Assembly (NCBI GenBank): GCA_905183005.1
Contig: CAJJDO010000138.1
Location: 186,001-250,000 of the forward strand
Direction: 5' to 3'
Source of the DNA: Paramecium pentaurelia
Lineage: Eukaryota; Ciliophora; Oligohymenophorea; Peniculida; Parameciidae
Length of the DNA: 64,000 bases
Position 1 is the stretch's first letter. Each line of letters starts with the position of its first letter. The translations under genes were made by a program, and so were the position numbers. Below, piece by piece: positions 27,291-40,134 of this stretch. The notes under the pieces are model-generated. The model had not been told where the DNA came from. It worked only from the letters and a program-made list of their open reading frames with translations, and ran no database searches.

Positions 27291-28935
27291 CAAGAGGAAT
27301 GTTCCATATTAGGGATCAGAAAAAAATGTTATCATCCAAATTTACATCGTTGAATATAATAAAGTTTACAAAATGATTTAGAGCTCAAAATATTAATAAA
27401 TAAATTGCTATATGATGCAAAGTGGAACTTCATAACATTGTGTTTAAGATTTGATATAAAAGAAATGATCTAAATAAATATCAAGAAAGGAAAATCAATT
27501 TAAACAATCCCAATACAATTAATATCTACATTCTTTCTTATTTGGAAGCGTTGAACAACTATTTTGTTCTTTCTTATTTTTAATAAGGTACTTACTTAAG
27601 AGTCAATTATCTTTTAGTTTCAAAGTGTCTACATCGGAATCATTTAATTAGGCACATTATTTGGGTAAAATTAATTTCTAAGGTAATAAGCACTTATGAA
27701 ATGTTTAAAATGATAACGAAAAAGGAAGGAAAATCAAAATTTTTTACAGCTTAAACTTTTTATATTGCTTTTATTTTTTAGTATCACTGGAAATTCACTG
27801 TTTTCTCATTTTATAAACAAACCCTCCTGAAGATTTAGTAAAAATATCTTGGTTCTATTACTTTTTGATTAGCTTTTGTTAAGAGATGAAAAACCGTGAA
27901 TTATGTTAATCAAATAATTTATTAAAATTATTATTATGATTATATTAATTTAGCTGAAAAATAAAGAAGAATAATCCCATATTTTAAATATATTTAATTA
28001 AATTTTATCTTTTCTTTGTCAAATATGAAATTTCATTGAAAATGGGTAGGCTAATCAACAAATTATATTTTTTGCTCTTATTATTTATTAAGACTAGTTA
28101 TCTATAATTTGATAGAATTGAATTGAAAAGGTAAGGGTAAGCATATATTTTAAGGTATATCAGTTAAAATAATTATAAAGTTTGGATTTATTTTGTATAA
28201 ATTTTTGATTTTAATTTTAATTGAATTTATAATTTGATAAATCAATAATATTTGATTAAAATTTTTAATTTAAAAATCCTTTTTTATGTTTATAACTATA
28301 AAAAATATACATATATAAATGCTATTTTTTTAAATTAGGAAAATTATACGAAAAGTAATTACAATGCTGATATATAACTTTATTGATTTCTTTCACCACT
28401 TGATAACTATGATAGTTAAGATGAGATAAAAGATTTATAATATCAATATAACAACAGTGATTAAAAAAATAAAAATAATTTGAAAATAGTTTATCAATCT
28501 TATATATTAATTGAAATAATGTCTTATCAATAGAAAAAAAAGCTTTCATTTAATAGAACTCAATATACCTTTTCCGTTCAAGGAATTCTCATGCAAAGGC
28601 TTATTAAATGATAATTTGTAGTTTTAACAAGGTTTTTAAAGTAATTTTAGATAAAAAATTTAGGAATATACATGCTAATCCAAAAGTTCCTATCCACAAT
28701 TGTGATCTTTCAATAAAATGTCTTAACAAAGCAGTCTTTCGCTATTTTCATGAAATTTTTGTTCATTGCATCTATTGGTATTTTCAATTTTCATAATTTA
28801 TATATGATTTAATTTTTAACACACGTTAAATTAATATGCAGGTATTATTGATTCTTTCATTAAGAATTAATGTAATAAAATTTGAATTTACGCTTTTAAT
28901 TCTGAATTCAAAAAAAACTTTAATTTAAATTAAAA
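27291..28935. other. Non-coding, possible transposon flank
   Basis: No gene could be supported in this 1.6 kb. Short protein-like pieces on the minus strand near 27600-27850 are broken by TGA and may belong to the N-terminal part of the transposon. No clear terminal inverted repeats were found by eye. Confidence 0.35.
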
Positions 28936-29430
28936 ATGTCTATCACTCTTGATTAAGCAAGCCGATGCAGCGATTGATAGAAAGGATTCTGTATATTTTG
29001 AGATCATTTTTTAAAGGAATTACACTCCCAAAAGGATAAACGTTGTCATAACATCAGATTATTAAAAGTTATGACAGACAAAGTATTTTAGAATAAGCAA
29101 TCAGAGGTGAAAATAGGATAGCTGCTAAATAAAGCAAATTCATAATAATTATAGAGCTCTTTTTAAGAAAGATAATTTGGCAAACCATGGGGATTGGACC
29201 AATCTCTTCTCCAAGATAAAAATTGAATGATTAATGTGTCGTATGCACAACAACCCAATCATTCTTTATTCAAGAAATCAATTCCAGAGTGTTATTAATT
29301 TTTTTCTTAAAATGATATCAAGTGTTGTTAACCTCTATACTAATGATAATATCGTCATTTAACACCTGCTTTGAAGATCATAACGAGGAGGATGTTTTAA
29401 GAGATCTATAATCTATGCTGATTCTTAGTA
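28936..29430 (+). pseudogene. Cys/His-containing ORF with several in-frame TGA
   Basis: From ATG at about 28936 one frame gives a coherent charged protein with C and H residues (FLKELHSQKDKRCHNIRL, VMTDKVFQNKQSEVKIGQ, YAQQPNHSLFKKSIPE). It is interrupted by about five TGA codons. Codon choice and GC are closer to coding than the flanks. It is probably a decayed gene, possibly transposon-derived given the transposase remnant 1.6 kb away. No family is recognised. Confidence 0.4.
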
Positions 29431-30302
29431 GATATATTGATATAAAAAAAAAAAAAGAATAAAATAATTGAAAAGAAAAAACAGATGTAAATATAGAATT
29501 TACAATTTATATCAAATATGAATATTTAAGTCAAAGAAGACATTTTAAATCATCAATGTATTTTCAAAAATGTTATATTTTGAGAAGCGGATATTCAGCA
29601 ATTTTTTTATATTTTTTGAATAGTAGGTAAACAAAAGGGGTAATAAAAAATTTAAAAAAATTAATTTGATTATTTTTTTGTCCAAAAAAAGTAATAAACT
29701 TTATATGAATATAGAAATCTTATTATAATTATTTTGAGTTTAGACCCCATATTAATTCTTTAATTGTTAGCCCATAAAAATTTTAAAGTATTGCTGACTC
29801 CTTGAATTCAATTAATATGAATAATACATCATTATCACCTAAAATCATTTTATGGAAATTTATTATTTCTCTTTTACTTTTACGAATAATTGATTACAAA
29901 ATGAATAATAAAATCATTAGTTACTTAAATAAATAAATAAACATTTTCCATTACTTTTATAAGATTCTTAATATAAGCATTCCAAAAAACATGATATTTC
30001 TTTCTTTAATAGAACCTCATAATTATTTTAAAAACAAAGTTAATTTAAAAATATAAAATTAATAATTAAATATTTGATTTATGTCTAACAATAAGCAAAC
30101 TCTTCTACTTATTATATTAAATTGGAAATGAGACATAGTGAAAATTTGGAATAATCTTTTCAATTGTATCCATGATTACTCCATCATTGGATTGATAGAC
30201 TCACATTTAATTATTATTAAGATTATTATTAACAATTACCCATAATCTTCATTTAGAAAAAGAATTATTTTATGAAAATTTTATACTGGTAATGAGGAAT
30301 TT
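29431..30302. other. Intergenic, no gene seen
   Basis: About 870 bp of AT-rich sequence with poly-A and poly-T runs. Nothing on either strand has convincing protein composition. It lies downstream of the second Cys-rich gene. Confidence 0.5.
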
Positions 30303-33300
30303 TCAAATTAGGATATTATTGTTTTTGTATTTTTTAAAGAATTAGATTTTTAATGTGAATGCTACCCAATTTTTATAGGTAATGAATAACAGTTAATTAT
30401 AATTACTTATAAATATCTATTTATAAATAAATAATTTAATATAATATTTAATTTCATCCTTAAACCTGTTCTTTTTTTTTCTTTAAATATTCTTTATTGA
30501 TTGATATCTTTCTTTCATATCCTCATAAAATTGCTTTAACAAAAAGACTAATTATATAAATATAGAAAGTAGGATGAAAATTAGAATAATCCAGCCAATT
30601 ATATACTTTTCTTGAAAAGTTAATATTTAACTAACATCATGAACAGCTAATATTACATTAAAGGATATAATTATGAATATGCATAGGTCAGGAACTGCTA
30701 CTTAGATTAATATCTTTTTATTTTAAAAAGGATTTTCATAAAGAATCAAAGCTAAATTTGAAAAGCACGATATACAACAAAACGATGTTTATAGCAATGG
30801 TAATTCATAAAAATAAACTGTAAAGAAGATAAACAATGCTTTACGGATCAAGTTTACATAGCAATAGTTTTTAGATAAATTATTATTAGTTTTGATTCCT
30901 TCATATAATGATCAATAATTTTCTTTAAATTGTTTATTTTCATAAAGAATTGTATGTTGAGAACAAACAAATTTATACAATTAAAAAACTAAAACAATGA
31001 ATAGTATTTCTACATAAGCTGATATTCTGTTAATGATAACTACTAAAAATTCTTAATTCTTTGAATATTTTAATTAAAGCAAACATGCTAAACAAATATC
31101 TAAAAATACTAAACCAATCACTTATATTAATTTTGCTCTAAAATTCGTATTAAATTATTTTGCCTATTTATAAATTAAATTTAATAAATGAGGAGGTTAA
31201 GTGAATTATTTAATAACCTACTCTTATGATTTTATATTTGGATCAATCTGGTCTTATTATTTAATCTATCTAATTTAGAAAATTTCTATTTAATGAATTC
31301 TTTTAGTTTTGTTATAATATTTTTAATAAATCAAATTAACATAGAGTCTTGATAACAAATACATCAAAAATACAAGGAAATTCAATGCAATAAATAATTG
31401 AATATTATTTAAAAATAAAGGATTAACATCCTTCTCTATAAATTTAGGAGGAGCCTCAAAATGATATGCATCATCCGGTTAATTTAACGATACTACATCT
31501 GGTATATTAATTATATCACCCCATTCTAATTAATTAAAAAACATCTTGACATTTAAGGGATAATCTACATTTAGAAAATAGAAATTATTGATCCATGTCA
31601 ATATATCTAAAATAGTCCAAAAAAATTAAATCCTCCTAAAATTATTGTTAAAGGTCCAATTAATTGAAGTAAAAATGTAAAAGTAATTTATGCTGATACT
31701 ATACTTTTTGCTTACTCTTATTATTATTAATTATAATAGACTTATTTCCTTGGAGTTATCACAATTTCTCTAATTTCTTCATCTAGAAACCTATTTGATT
31801 CTTTAACTAAAGGAATAAGCAAATGAATTAGATTATATTCTAAAATAGTTTTGAAAAAATTCAACCTGATCTCACATCCAGACATATTTTCTTACATCTC
31901 AGATTTTTTGAAAACTTAATAATTAAATTCATTTTAATAAAATTCATCTATATTGATTTTTAATTTATCACATATAACTTCTAATTCTAATTCATCAAAT
32001 AACAAATCAATATCACTTGTAGTAGTAGAATTTTTGTAAGAAAAATCAATTTTTTTTTTGGGTGGTTCATAGCAAACACCTTATTTACAAATAAAATCTT
32101 TTTCAATATTGCATTTTGAATTACACCCATCCTTATCTATATTATTACCATCATCACATTATTCAATTCCTGCAATAATATTATCTCCACATTTAGTAAC
32201 ACATGATTATAATTATTTATCTAAATATAAACCAGAGATATTATCACATACTTAACAATCTTGACTTGTGCATATTTTACAATTATTAGGAGTATTTTCA
32301 CATTCTTTACATTTATCTGAACATTTATTACATGTATTATCTTTCAGAAAATATCCACTATCTCATTTCAAACATTCAATAATTGTTGAATCTTTATAAT
32401 TACATTCAATACAATTATCCTAACATTTATAACAAAAACTTAAATTATTATTATCTTCTTAACATTTATAATTTGGATCAACATTATATTAAGTACATCC
32501 ATCTCTAGGTATATCATTTTAATCATCACATAACTCATTTCCATTCTTAATTCCATCTCCACATTTAGACACACATTTTTGTTGATTTAAATACAATCCT
32601 AATATACACTCAAAGCAAATCCCTTTTAAGCAATTAATGCAATTCTTATTACATTAATAATAACATTCATAGCAACCATCATAAGGAACACTATTACTAT
32701 CTTCACATTCTTCTTTGCCAGCTAATATCCCATCTCCACATCTAGGAATACAATTATTTGTATAACTATCATAATATAGTCCTACTTAATCTCCACATAA
32801 TTTCAAATTTTCACACTTACTAATAGATTAATTCAAAAAAAAAGTATCCACAGATTCAACACACTTACCCAATTGACAATCTGAACATTCCTATCGGCAT
32901 TGATATTTACAATTATAACATCCATCATATTTAAATTCATTACCATCATCACATTCTTCATTGGTAGCAATTATGTTATCTCCACAAATAGACTAACAGG
33001 AATTGTTCACAAGTTCTAAATAATAGCTATATTAACAAAGTAAACAAATTTCATGAAAATATTTACAATATTGAGGTTTTATAATCTAACAACTAAAACA
33101 ATCCTTATCGTTAAATTCACGTTGCTCATCATAAGCAAGTATTCCATATCCACATTGAGAAACACATTAATTTCTTTAATTTAGATAATATCCTTCTTAA
33201 CATTTTACACAAACATCATTATAACATTGAATGCAAAAAGGAAAACATTGATTACAATAAAGATTTGGAGATATTTTCATATAAAATTCACATTAAGTTA

Positions 33301-36300
33301 ATTTTATCTAATTAGCTCTTCAAAAATATCATAGTCTGCATTTAGGTCGCATTTTACACAAGTATCGCTAAGTGGAAATAAACAATGATCAATAATTCGA
33401 TAAGGTTAATCTAATTATTTAACACATTGATATTATAAATTGGGAGATATTTCATAACCTTCTTTACAAAGCTAACACAGACCAAAATTGAAAACTTAAC
33501 AATTTTCATCATTTTCGAATAGACAATTCTTGCATCCCTCATTTTAATCTACTTCTCCAAAGAAATCACATTATTCATTGTATGTTTAAATTCCATCTCC
33601 ACAAATCGAATAGCATTTTGATTGTATTAACTAATAACCATCAATACAATCTAAACAAACTCCTTTTACACAGATTAAACAAGAGGCTTGGCAATTAAAT
33701 TTGCATTAATGACACCCATCATCATAAATTAGATTACCATCATCGCATTCTTCATCCTCTGTTTTTAACTTATCACCACAGATAGAATAACATACATTAT
33801 GTATTTTATTATAGCCTGTTTTACATATTGTGCATCCCTAACCTGATGTACCACAGTATAAAAATGAAGGTTATCATTTAGGTTTGCAATTTTAGCAACC
33901 TTAGTAGGGCAGAATTAATCCATCTTCACAAATTTCTTCTGAAACTTTGATTGAATCTCCACAAATAGGAAGACAAACTTTATCTAATGAAAGTATATAT
34001 CCTGTGGCACAATTCTCGCATCTTTCATAAAGGCAAGTTAAACAAATATCGGATGATTGACATTAATATTAACAAATACCATTACATCCATCAGTAGAAA
34101 TAGTATTCTTATCATCAAATTATTCAGAATGAAATCCAGTTGGATCAGTCACAATGTGCCCATCTCCACATATATTTTTGCAATAATATGACACTGGTCT
34201 AAATTCAGTGTTACAACTCAAGCAAGTATTTGTATTGTAATGACAAGATAAGCAACCTAATCTACAAAAAATGGAAAATCTTTGCATCCATCTGTGTCAA
34301 TAGAATTAGCATCATCACATTATTCAGAACCAACTTTTATACCATAGCCACATTTTTCTTTGCAAACCCAAGGAGTCTAAGTAGGATCTAATTACCATCC
34401 TCTTGTTGCACATTCTTAACATAATCCTTTAATACATTTTGTGCATTCAGGTTAACATTAATATCGACAATTATAACATCCATCATATTCAATAGAATTT
34501 CCATCTTCACATTCTTCATTACCTGTGATTATACCATCTCCACATATATCAGGACAAGGTAAAACTGTAGATGAATCACAATTCAAACAATTTTATGGGC
34601 ATTAAAATTAACAATTGTAACATTTATCATCAAATAGAGAATTTCCATCTTCACATTGTTCATATCCTAAAACTTATAAATCACCACAAATAGGACGACA
34701 TTCATCAAATTCTATTATAAAACCAGAATCGCATTAAAGGCAATTTTAAGAATGCCAAATTTATGAATTATTATTGCATTATTTATAACACTAACTTAAA
34801 GTACTATCTAATTCTATTGGGCAGGCTATGTAATATTAAATTTAATACCTATACAATCATTGTTTACCTCATAATATCCAGGATGACACACACATTCTAA
34901 ACCTTTTAAAACTCGAAATTTTAATGAATTACAAGTAAGAAAACCATTAATACTTGCTCTAAAGCATGTTTAACAAGAAAAAGGCATGAATTACATGAAT
35001 TTGTTGATTCTTAATAACTTGTACCCAATGGACATGAGCAAGTAGATCCTATTTTTTCAATCATACTTATATTGTTGCAAGTCATACAATCATTATTTGT
35101 TGGACCAGAACAAGTTTCACAAAATTTATGGCAAATTAAACAGATTTGATTATCTATGATTGGATAATAACCATCAATACAAACACATTATCCATTTAAA
35201 AGTCTTCTATTATTTATTATTAAACATTCTATACAATAAGTTGCACTTAAACATTAATTACATTCTATAGGACAATCATAACATTAATTTTAGTATTCAT
35301 ATTGATTTATTTTACAAACACACCCTTCTTTTGTCTAGATATAAGAGGTTTAGCAAGTTAAACAATGAAGTTGAGAAGTGCAACTCAAACAAGAAGAAGA
35401 ACAATCTAAACAACTAAGAGTAGGTTTAAAATAATATTGATTAGATAAGCATTCCGCTTAAGAAAACTTAATTACATTAGAGTTATAAGTAATCGTAATC
35501 TCTCCTGAATTCTCTGATATTTTGTATTATCTGTATTAGTAGTATAACTATTGCTTAATGATTTTTAAACTTAAATAATAGAATCAACTGAGTATATAAA
35601 TTAGCCATCAGCAGGTAAATTAGGACCATATAAAATGTAAAATCCAATAGTTACACTATGATGAGGATTTAATTAATTAAATGTTCTTGAAAATTTAGCC
35701 TAAGCCCATACATATTGACCTCCAAAGACCCTTGTAGATTTCCAATAAGAATAGTAAATACTTGAACCTTTCAAGAAATTAATACAATTTTGAGATAACA
35801 AAACATACTTTGAGTATTATGTAGGGTCATATGCTAAATTTATATATTCTTTAATTAAATATTTAGAATCTAAATTAAAATATATATATTACAAGGTGTT
35901 TCATCATCATTATCTTGACATAATGAATTAACAAGATTCTAATAAGGTTGAGAACAGGAAGATACGCAAGTACCTTATATATTTTTAAAATATCCACTTC
36001 TGCAAGTTAAGCAGATAAAAGGTACAGGGATTATTTATACTTTAATTCCATGCATCACAGATCAAAAATGTTGAGGAACAATATCCATTTGTAACCAGAA
36101 TTGAGCTGATTCCCCATCCGGCTTCTGCATTTCTAGATTGGTTATTGATGATTAATATTACGTATAGTTCCCTTATGCTGTTAATAGAAATGAATATTGA
36201 GGTATATCAAAAAATCCATTTAGACTAAACCTTTAATAGACACTGTCTGTTGAATAACAACTAGAGGGAGACATGGTATCTTCAATTTTGATTTTATGAG

Positions 36301-36773
36301 TTTAAACTCCTTAAGTTGTTTAGAAAATTGAACCATAATAAGTATTATTAATTTTAAATTCCATACCACATCCTAAGGGTATGGAATTAAAAATCAATAG
36401 TTCTATTCTCAAACCTATTAAATAATTTTTATAATATGAGGTTTAAAAACTAATAAATCTACAAAATCCTGAGTTAAATTTAAAGATACCAAATAAATAA
36501 TCATTTTAATTATATAAAAGTGATGGACTAGTATCAATTTTCAAAGGATCATAAATCAAAGAATATTGGAGAATGCTTGTTTATGATGTAAACTATTCGA
36601 AACTCTCAAAAAATTACTTTGCTTCTAATATTTAGAAGAATATTTACAAGAAAAGTCTTAACAGAATCCATTAATATAGTTTTGAGATTCAAATGGACAA
36701 TTTTATTTGCAGCCAACATTTTATCTATAATATAAAAGTACTAAAAAATTACTTTCAAAAAGAATTTTCTCAT
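30303..36773 (-). CDS. Cys-rich CDDGN-repeat surface protein with membrane domain (B), frame interrupted
   Basis: Minus-strand gene from ATG at 36773 to TGA at 30305-30303, near 2100 residues. Adding one T in the run 36743-36748 gives a typical signal peptide (MRKFFLKVIFLVLLYY). Introns: 36625-36647 (23 nt), 35870-35892 (23 nt) and 34826-34854 (29 nt). The ectodomain has furin-like Cys pairs, then about a dozen units of CxDGN...DGC...CxxC (DUF4215-like), for example EECDDGNEFKYDGCYNC. After a KKKID linker, the last 500 residues hold several membrane helices (GWIILIFILLSIFIQLVF). Apparent -1 breaks lie at A/T runs 36743, 34978, 34266, 33302 and 31619. In-frame TGAs at 36064, 33876 and 32365 remain; the last two replace expected Cys. 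It is a paralogue of 6476-10566. Confidence 0.75.
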
Positions 36774-37156
36774 GATTTTTCTTTTTGCAGAATTAATTTG
36801 TTTTTATTTTATTCCTTTAGTAGTTCTTCTCCATTTTACAAAAGAAATAGTGAAATTAATTTATGTCGCTATGTTTTCTACAAAAAATAATTTAGTTTCA
36901 CTCTGATTTTCCTAAATATTATTCCTCAATATATTTAATATTTTTTTGTTAGAATAGATCAAGCAATTATATTATAGAGTTTAACTTTAAAATTATTGTT
37001 ATTGATTTGAACTAAGCAATAAATATCATTTTTAATCATAATTAATTTTTTTAAGTTAAATTAATTATTATTATAATTATATTTTTCAGAAGAATCATTA
37101 AAAAAATTCTAGAAATATAATCTTCTAGTAATATAAATATAAATGAAAAATTAACA
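36774..37156. other. Intergenic, no gene seen
   Basis: About 380 bp upstream of the second Cys-rich gene. It should contain that gene's promoter. No motif or ORF of note. Confidence 0.5.
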
Positions 37157-38188
37157 ATATTTATTCTTAAATTGAGCTACAATTCATAAAAGGAAAATTA
37201 GATTTTAGAAAATATAACCCAAGATTAAATCATATGTAATTTTAAATGCAGACCTTAGAGAATGAACCTTAATCTTTAAAAATATCAAATCAAAATTGAA
37301 ATATATATAAGCTTATTAAACTTTAGAATTAGCTTAAATATATATAGTGACCAATTTATAAGAATAGAGAATACATTGAGTAAAACAAATAATATAAATA
37401 ATATTGAAAACTATCAAAAATCAAATATATAAGCTTCATAAACCTATGAATTATTAAATATATTTAAAATAAATCTAGTAAGAAGAATAGGAATTTCATT
37501 GTTCTTTTAATTAAAAAATATTTGCAATCCACCTTTTTGCATAACTATTCTGTCCATGAGAATCCAAAATTATAAGCTTGAAGACAATCAAAATAAGAAT
37601 GTAATCACTGCAAAGAAATTATTTAATGGGTTAATAGTTCATCCAAAAGAGAAATCAATTATGGCATATTCTATAATATAATAATATATTTCACTATGTA
37701 GAAGTTATTCTCTTATTTCAATCTAATAATGAAAAATCTGTATTCATACCTGCTATGGTTTAGGCAAAGATTAGAAATTTTTTAAGGTTATTTTGAAAAG
37801 TCTTTTATTATTATTCATAGTTATTTTTTGACATGTGAAGTTTGAAAATAAATATAATTTATAATAATTCGATAATCTCTATGTATCAGACTTTTCTTAG
37901 GATTTGATAGAAAATTAATTTTAGGACACAGATATCTTGTAGAAACTAGAAGGACCTTATGGGAAAATATTTGGAAAAAATTAACATGATGATATAGTTT
38001 GCATATATTGTAAGAAAATAGTTGAGAAGTGATATATGAATATACATTGCTGAGATTCTACCCATTTATAGAGGATGTTTAAGTAGATAGAAGATGAGAA
38101 AAACCAATTATTGAATAAAAACATATGGAATTGTAAGTGTACTGTTAATCATGAAAAATAATTGGTGATTTAACATAGAAGAGATTAG
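37157..38188. repeat. Copy 1 of 1032-bp exact direct duplication (contig overlap)
   Basis: Identical to 38190-39221, with a single N at 38189 between them. It contains protein-like pieces on the plus strand in more than one frame, such as NVITAKKLFNGLIVHPKEK and a Cys-pair segment DDIVCIYCKKIVEK followed by TGA, so it overlaps a gene or gene remnant. The duplication itself looks like an assembly join. Confidence 0.9.
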
Positions 38189-38189
38189 N

Positions 38190-39221
38190 ATATTTATTCT
38201 TAAATTGAGCTACAATTCATAAAAGGAAAATTAGATTTTAGAAAATATAACCCAAGATTAAATCATATGTAATTTTAAATGCAGACCTTAGAGAATGAAC
38301 CTTAATCTTTAAAAATATCAAATCAAAATTGAAATATATATAAGCTTATTAAACTTTAGAATTAGCTTAAATATATATAGTGACCAATTTATAAGAATAG
38401 AGAATACATTGAGTAAAACAAATAATATAAATAATATTGAAAACTATCAAAAATCAAATATATAAGCTTCATAAACCTATGAATTATTAAATATATTTAA
38501 AATAAATCTAGTAAGAAGAATAGGAATTTCATTGTTCTTTTAATTAAAAAATATTTGCAATCCACCTTTTTGCATAACTATTCTGTCCATGAGAATCCAA
38601 AATTATAAGCTTGAAGACAATCAAAATAAGAATGTAATCACTGCAAAGAAATTATTTAATGGGTTAATAGTTCATCCAAAAGAGAAATCAATTATGGCAT
38701 ATTCTATAATATAATAATATATTTCACTATGTAGAAGTTATTCTCTTATTTCAATCTAATAATGAAAAATCTGTATTCATACCTGCTATGGTTTAGGCAA
38801 AGATTAGAAATTTTTTAAGGTTATTTTGAAAAGTCTTTTATTATTATTCATAGTTATTTTTTGACATGTGAAGTTTGAAAATAAATATAATTTATAATAA
38901 TTCGATAATCTCTATGTATCAGACTTTTCTTAGGATTTGATAGAAAATTAATTTTAGGACACAGATATCTTGTAGAAACTAGAAGGACCTTATGGGAAAA
39001 TATTTGGAAAAAATTAACATGATGATATAGTTTGCATATATTGTAAGAAAATAGTTGAGAAGTGATATATGAATATACATTGCTGAGATTCTACCCATTT
39101 ATAGAGGATGTTTAAGTAGATAGAAGATGAGAAAAACCAATTATTGAATAAAAACATATGGAATTGTAAGTGTACTGTTAATCATGAAAAATAATTGGTG
39201 ATTTAACATAGAAGAGATTAG
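38190..39221. repeat. Copy 2 of 1032-bp exact direct duplication (contig overlap)
   Basis: Identical to 37157-38188. This copy continues without interruption into the plus-strand gene at 39308. The CxxC...H segment in it (CIYC, NIHC, STHL) may be a degenerate zinc finger upstream of that gene, with TGA codons at 39063 and 39081 or close by. Confidence 0.85.
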
Positions 39222-39307
39222 TTAATCGTGGAATATTCTCTAATTGTTAAAGAAAATCGAATGTAGATTCTACTATAACAATCTCTGATTTTTTTTATTA
39301 TTAGTTG

Positions 39308-40134
39308 ATGAATGATATTGAAATTATAAAAGGTTAAGATATTTTGAAATTTGCTTAAGAAATGAAAAAAGTAAATGTGAATGCTTTGCTGTGGTTGGCT
39401 AGATAAGAATAGATTTTATTATCAGATCATTAATTGGAAGAAATAAGAAAGATTGAATCTAATCATGTCTTATGTCCTAAATAAGATGAGAATAGAGCAA
39501 AAGATAACCAAAGTTAAAAAGAAAATATTTATAGATTTTTATCGGATGTAATGGATACTGTCAAATATGAAGTAGCAATCGTGATGAAATTGTAATTAAC
39601 CTCAAAAATGTGCTAAGAGGAAATCAGTAAATTGAATTATCAGAATATTAAAAAAGAAGATGATAATTACATCATTAAAAGTAAAATAACATGGTAATAA
39701 CAATTAATAAAAAATATTTACTCCCAGATTTACAGAAGATGTTTGAGAATAATATTGGGATTTCTAAGAATGTTTTTTTAGGAGAACTCTCAAATAGGAG
39801 AAATAGGATTAGTGAATAATTTAATGAAGCTAAGAAGGAAATCATGAATAATTTGAAAGATTCAGAAAAAGATAAAATTTATCAGTCCTTTTTACAGAAA
39901 ATATCTTTAAAGGATTACAAGAAGATATGGAAGGCCAATTTAAGAGTACTCAATGTATATGAAGCTTTATAGAATTTGTAATAATAGAAGAAAGAGAAAT
40001 TGTCAAAAAGATGGTTTAAATTCTCAGGAATAAAGTATGAAAAGCCAATGAAGAAGTTATTAGACATTCAACAAAAAGAGCTTTCCAATGATTCCCCAAT
40101 TCTGATTTAGATGGCCCAAAATAAAAAATTATGA
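39308..40134 (+). CDS. Charged hypothetical protein, one apparent frame slip
   Basis: The frame opens at ATG 39308 (MNDIEIIKGQDILKF) and continues to about 39708. It then switches at the A6 run 39709-39714: with one extra A the reading goes on as KKYLLPDLQKMFENNIGISK to TGA at 40132-40134, giving about 275 residues. The protein is rich in Lys, Glu, Asn and Gln, with helical segments (EAKKEIMNNLKDSEKDKIY, KLSKRWFKFSGIKYEKPMKK). No domain is recognised. The frame is also open upstream of 39308 into the duplicated block, so the true N-terminus may lie there. Confidence 0.55.
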
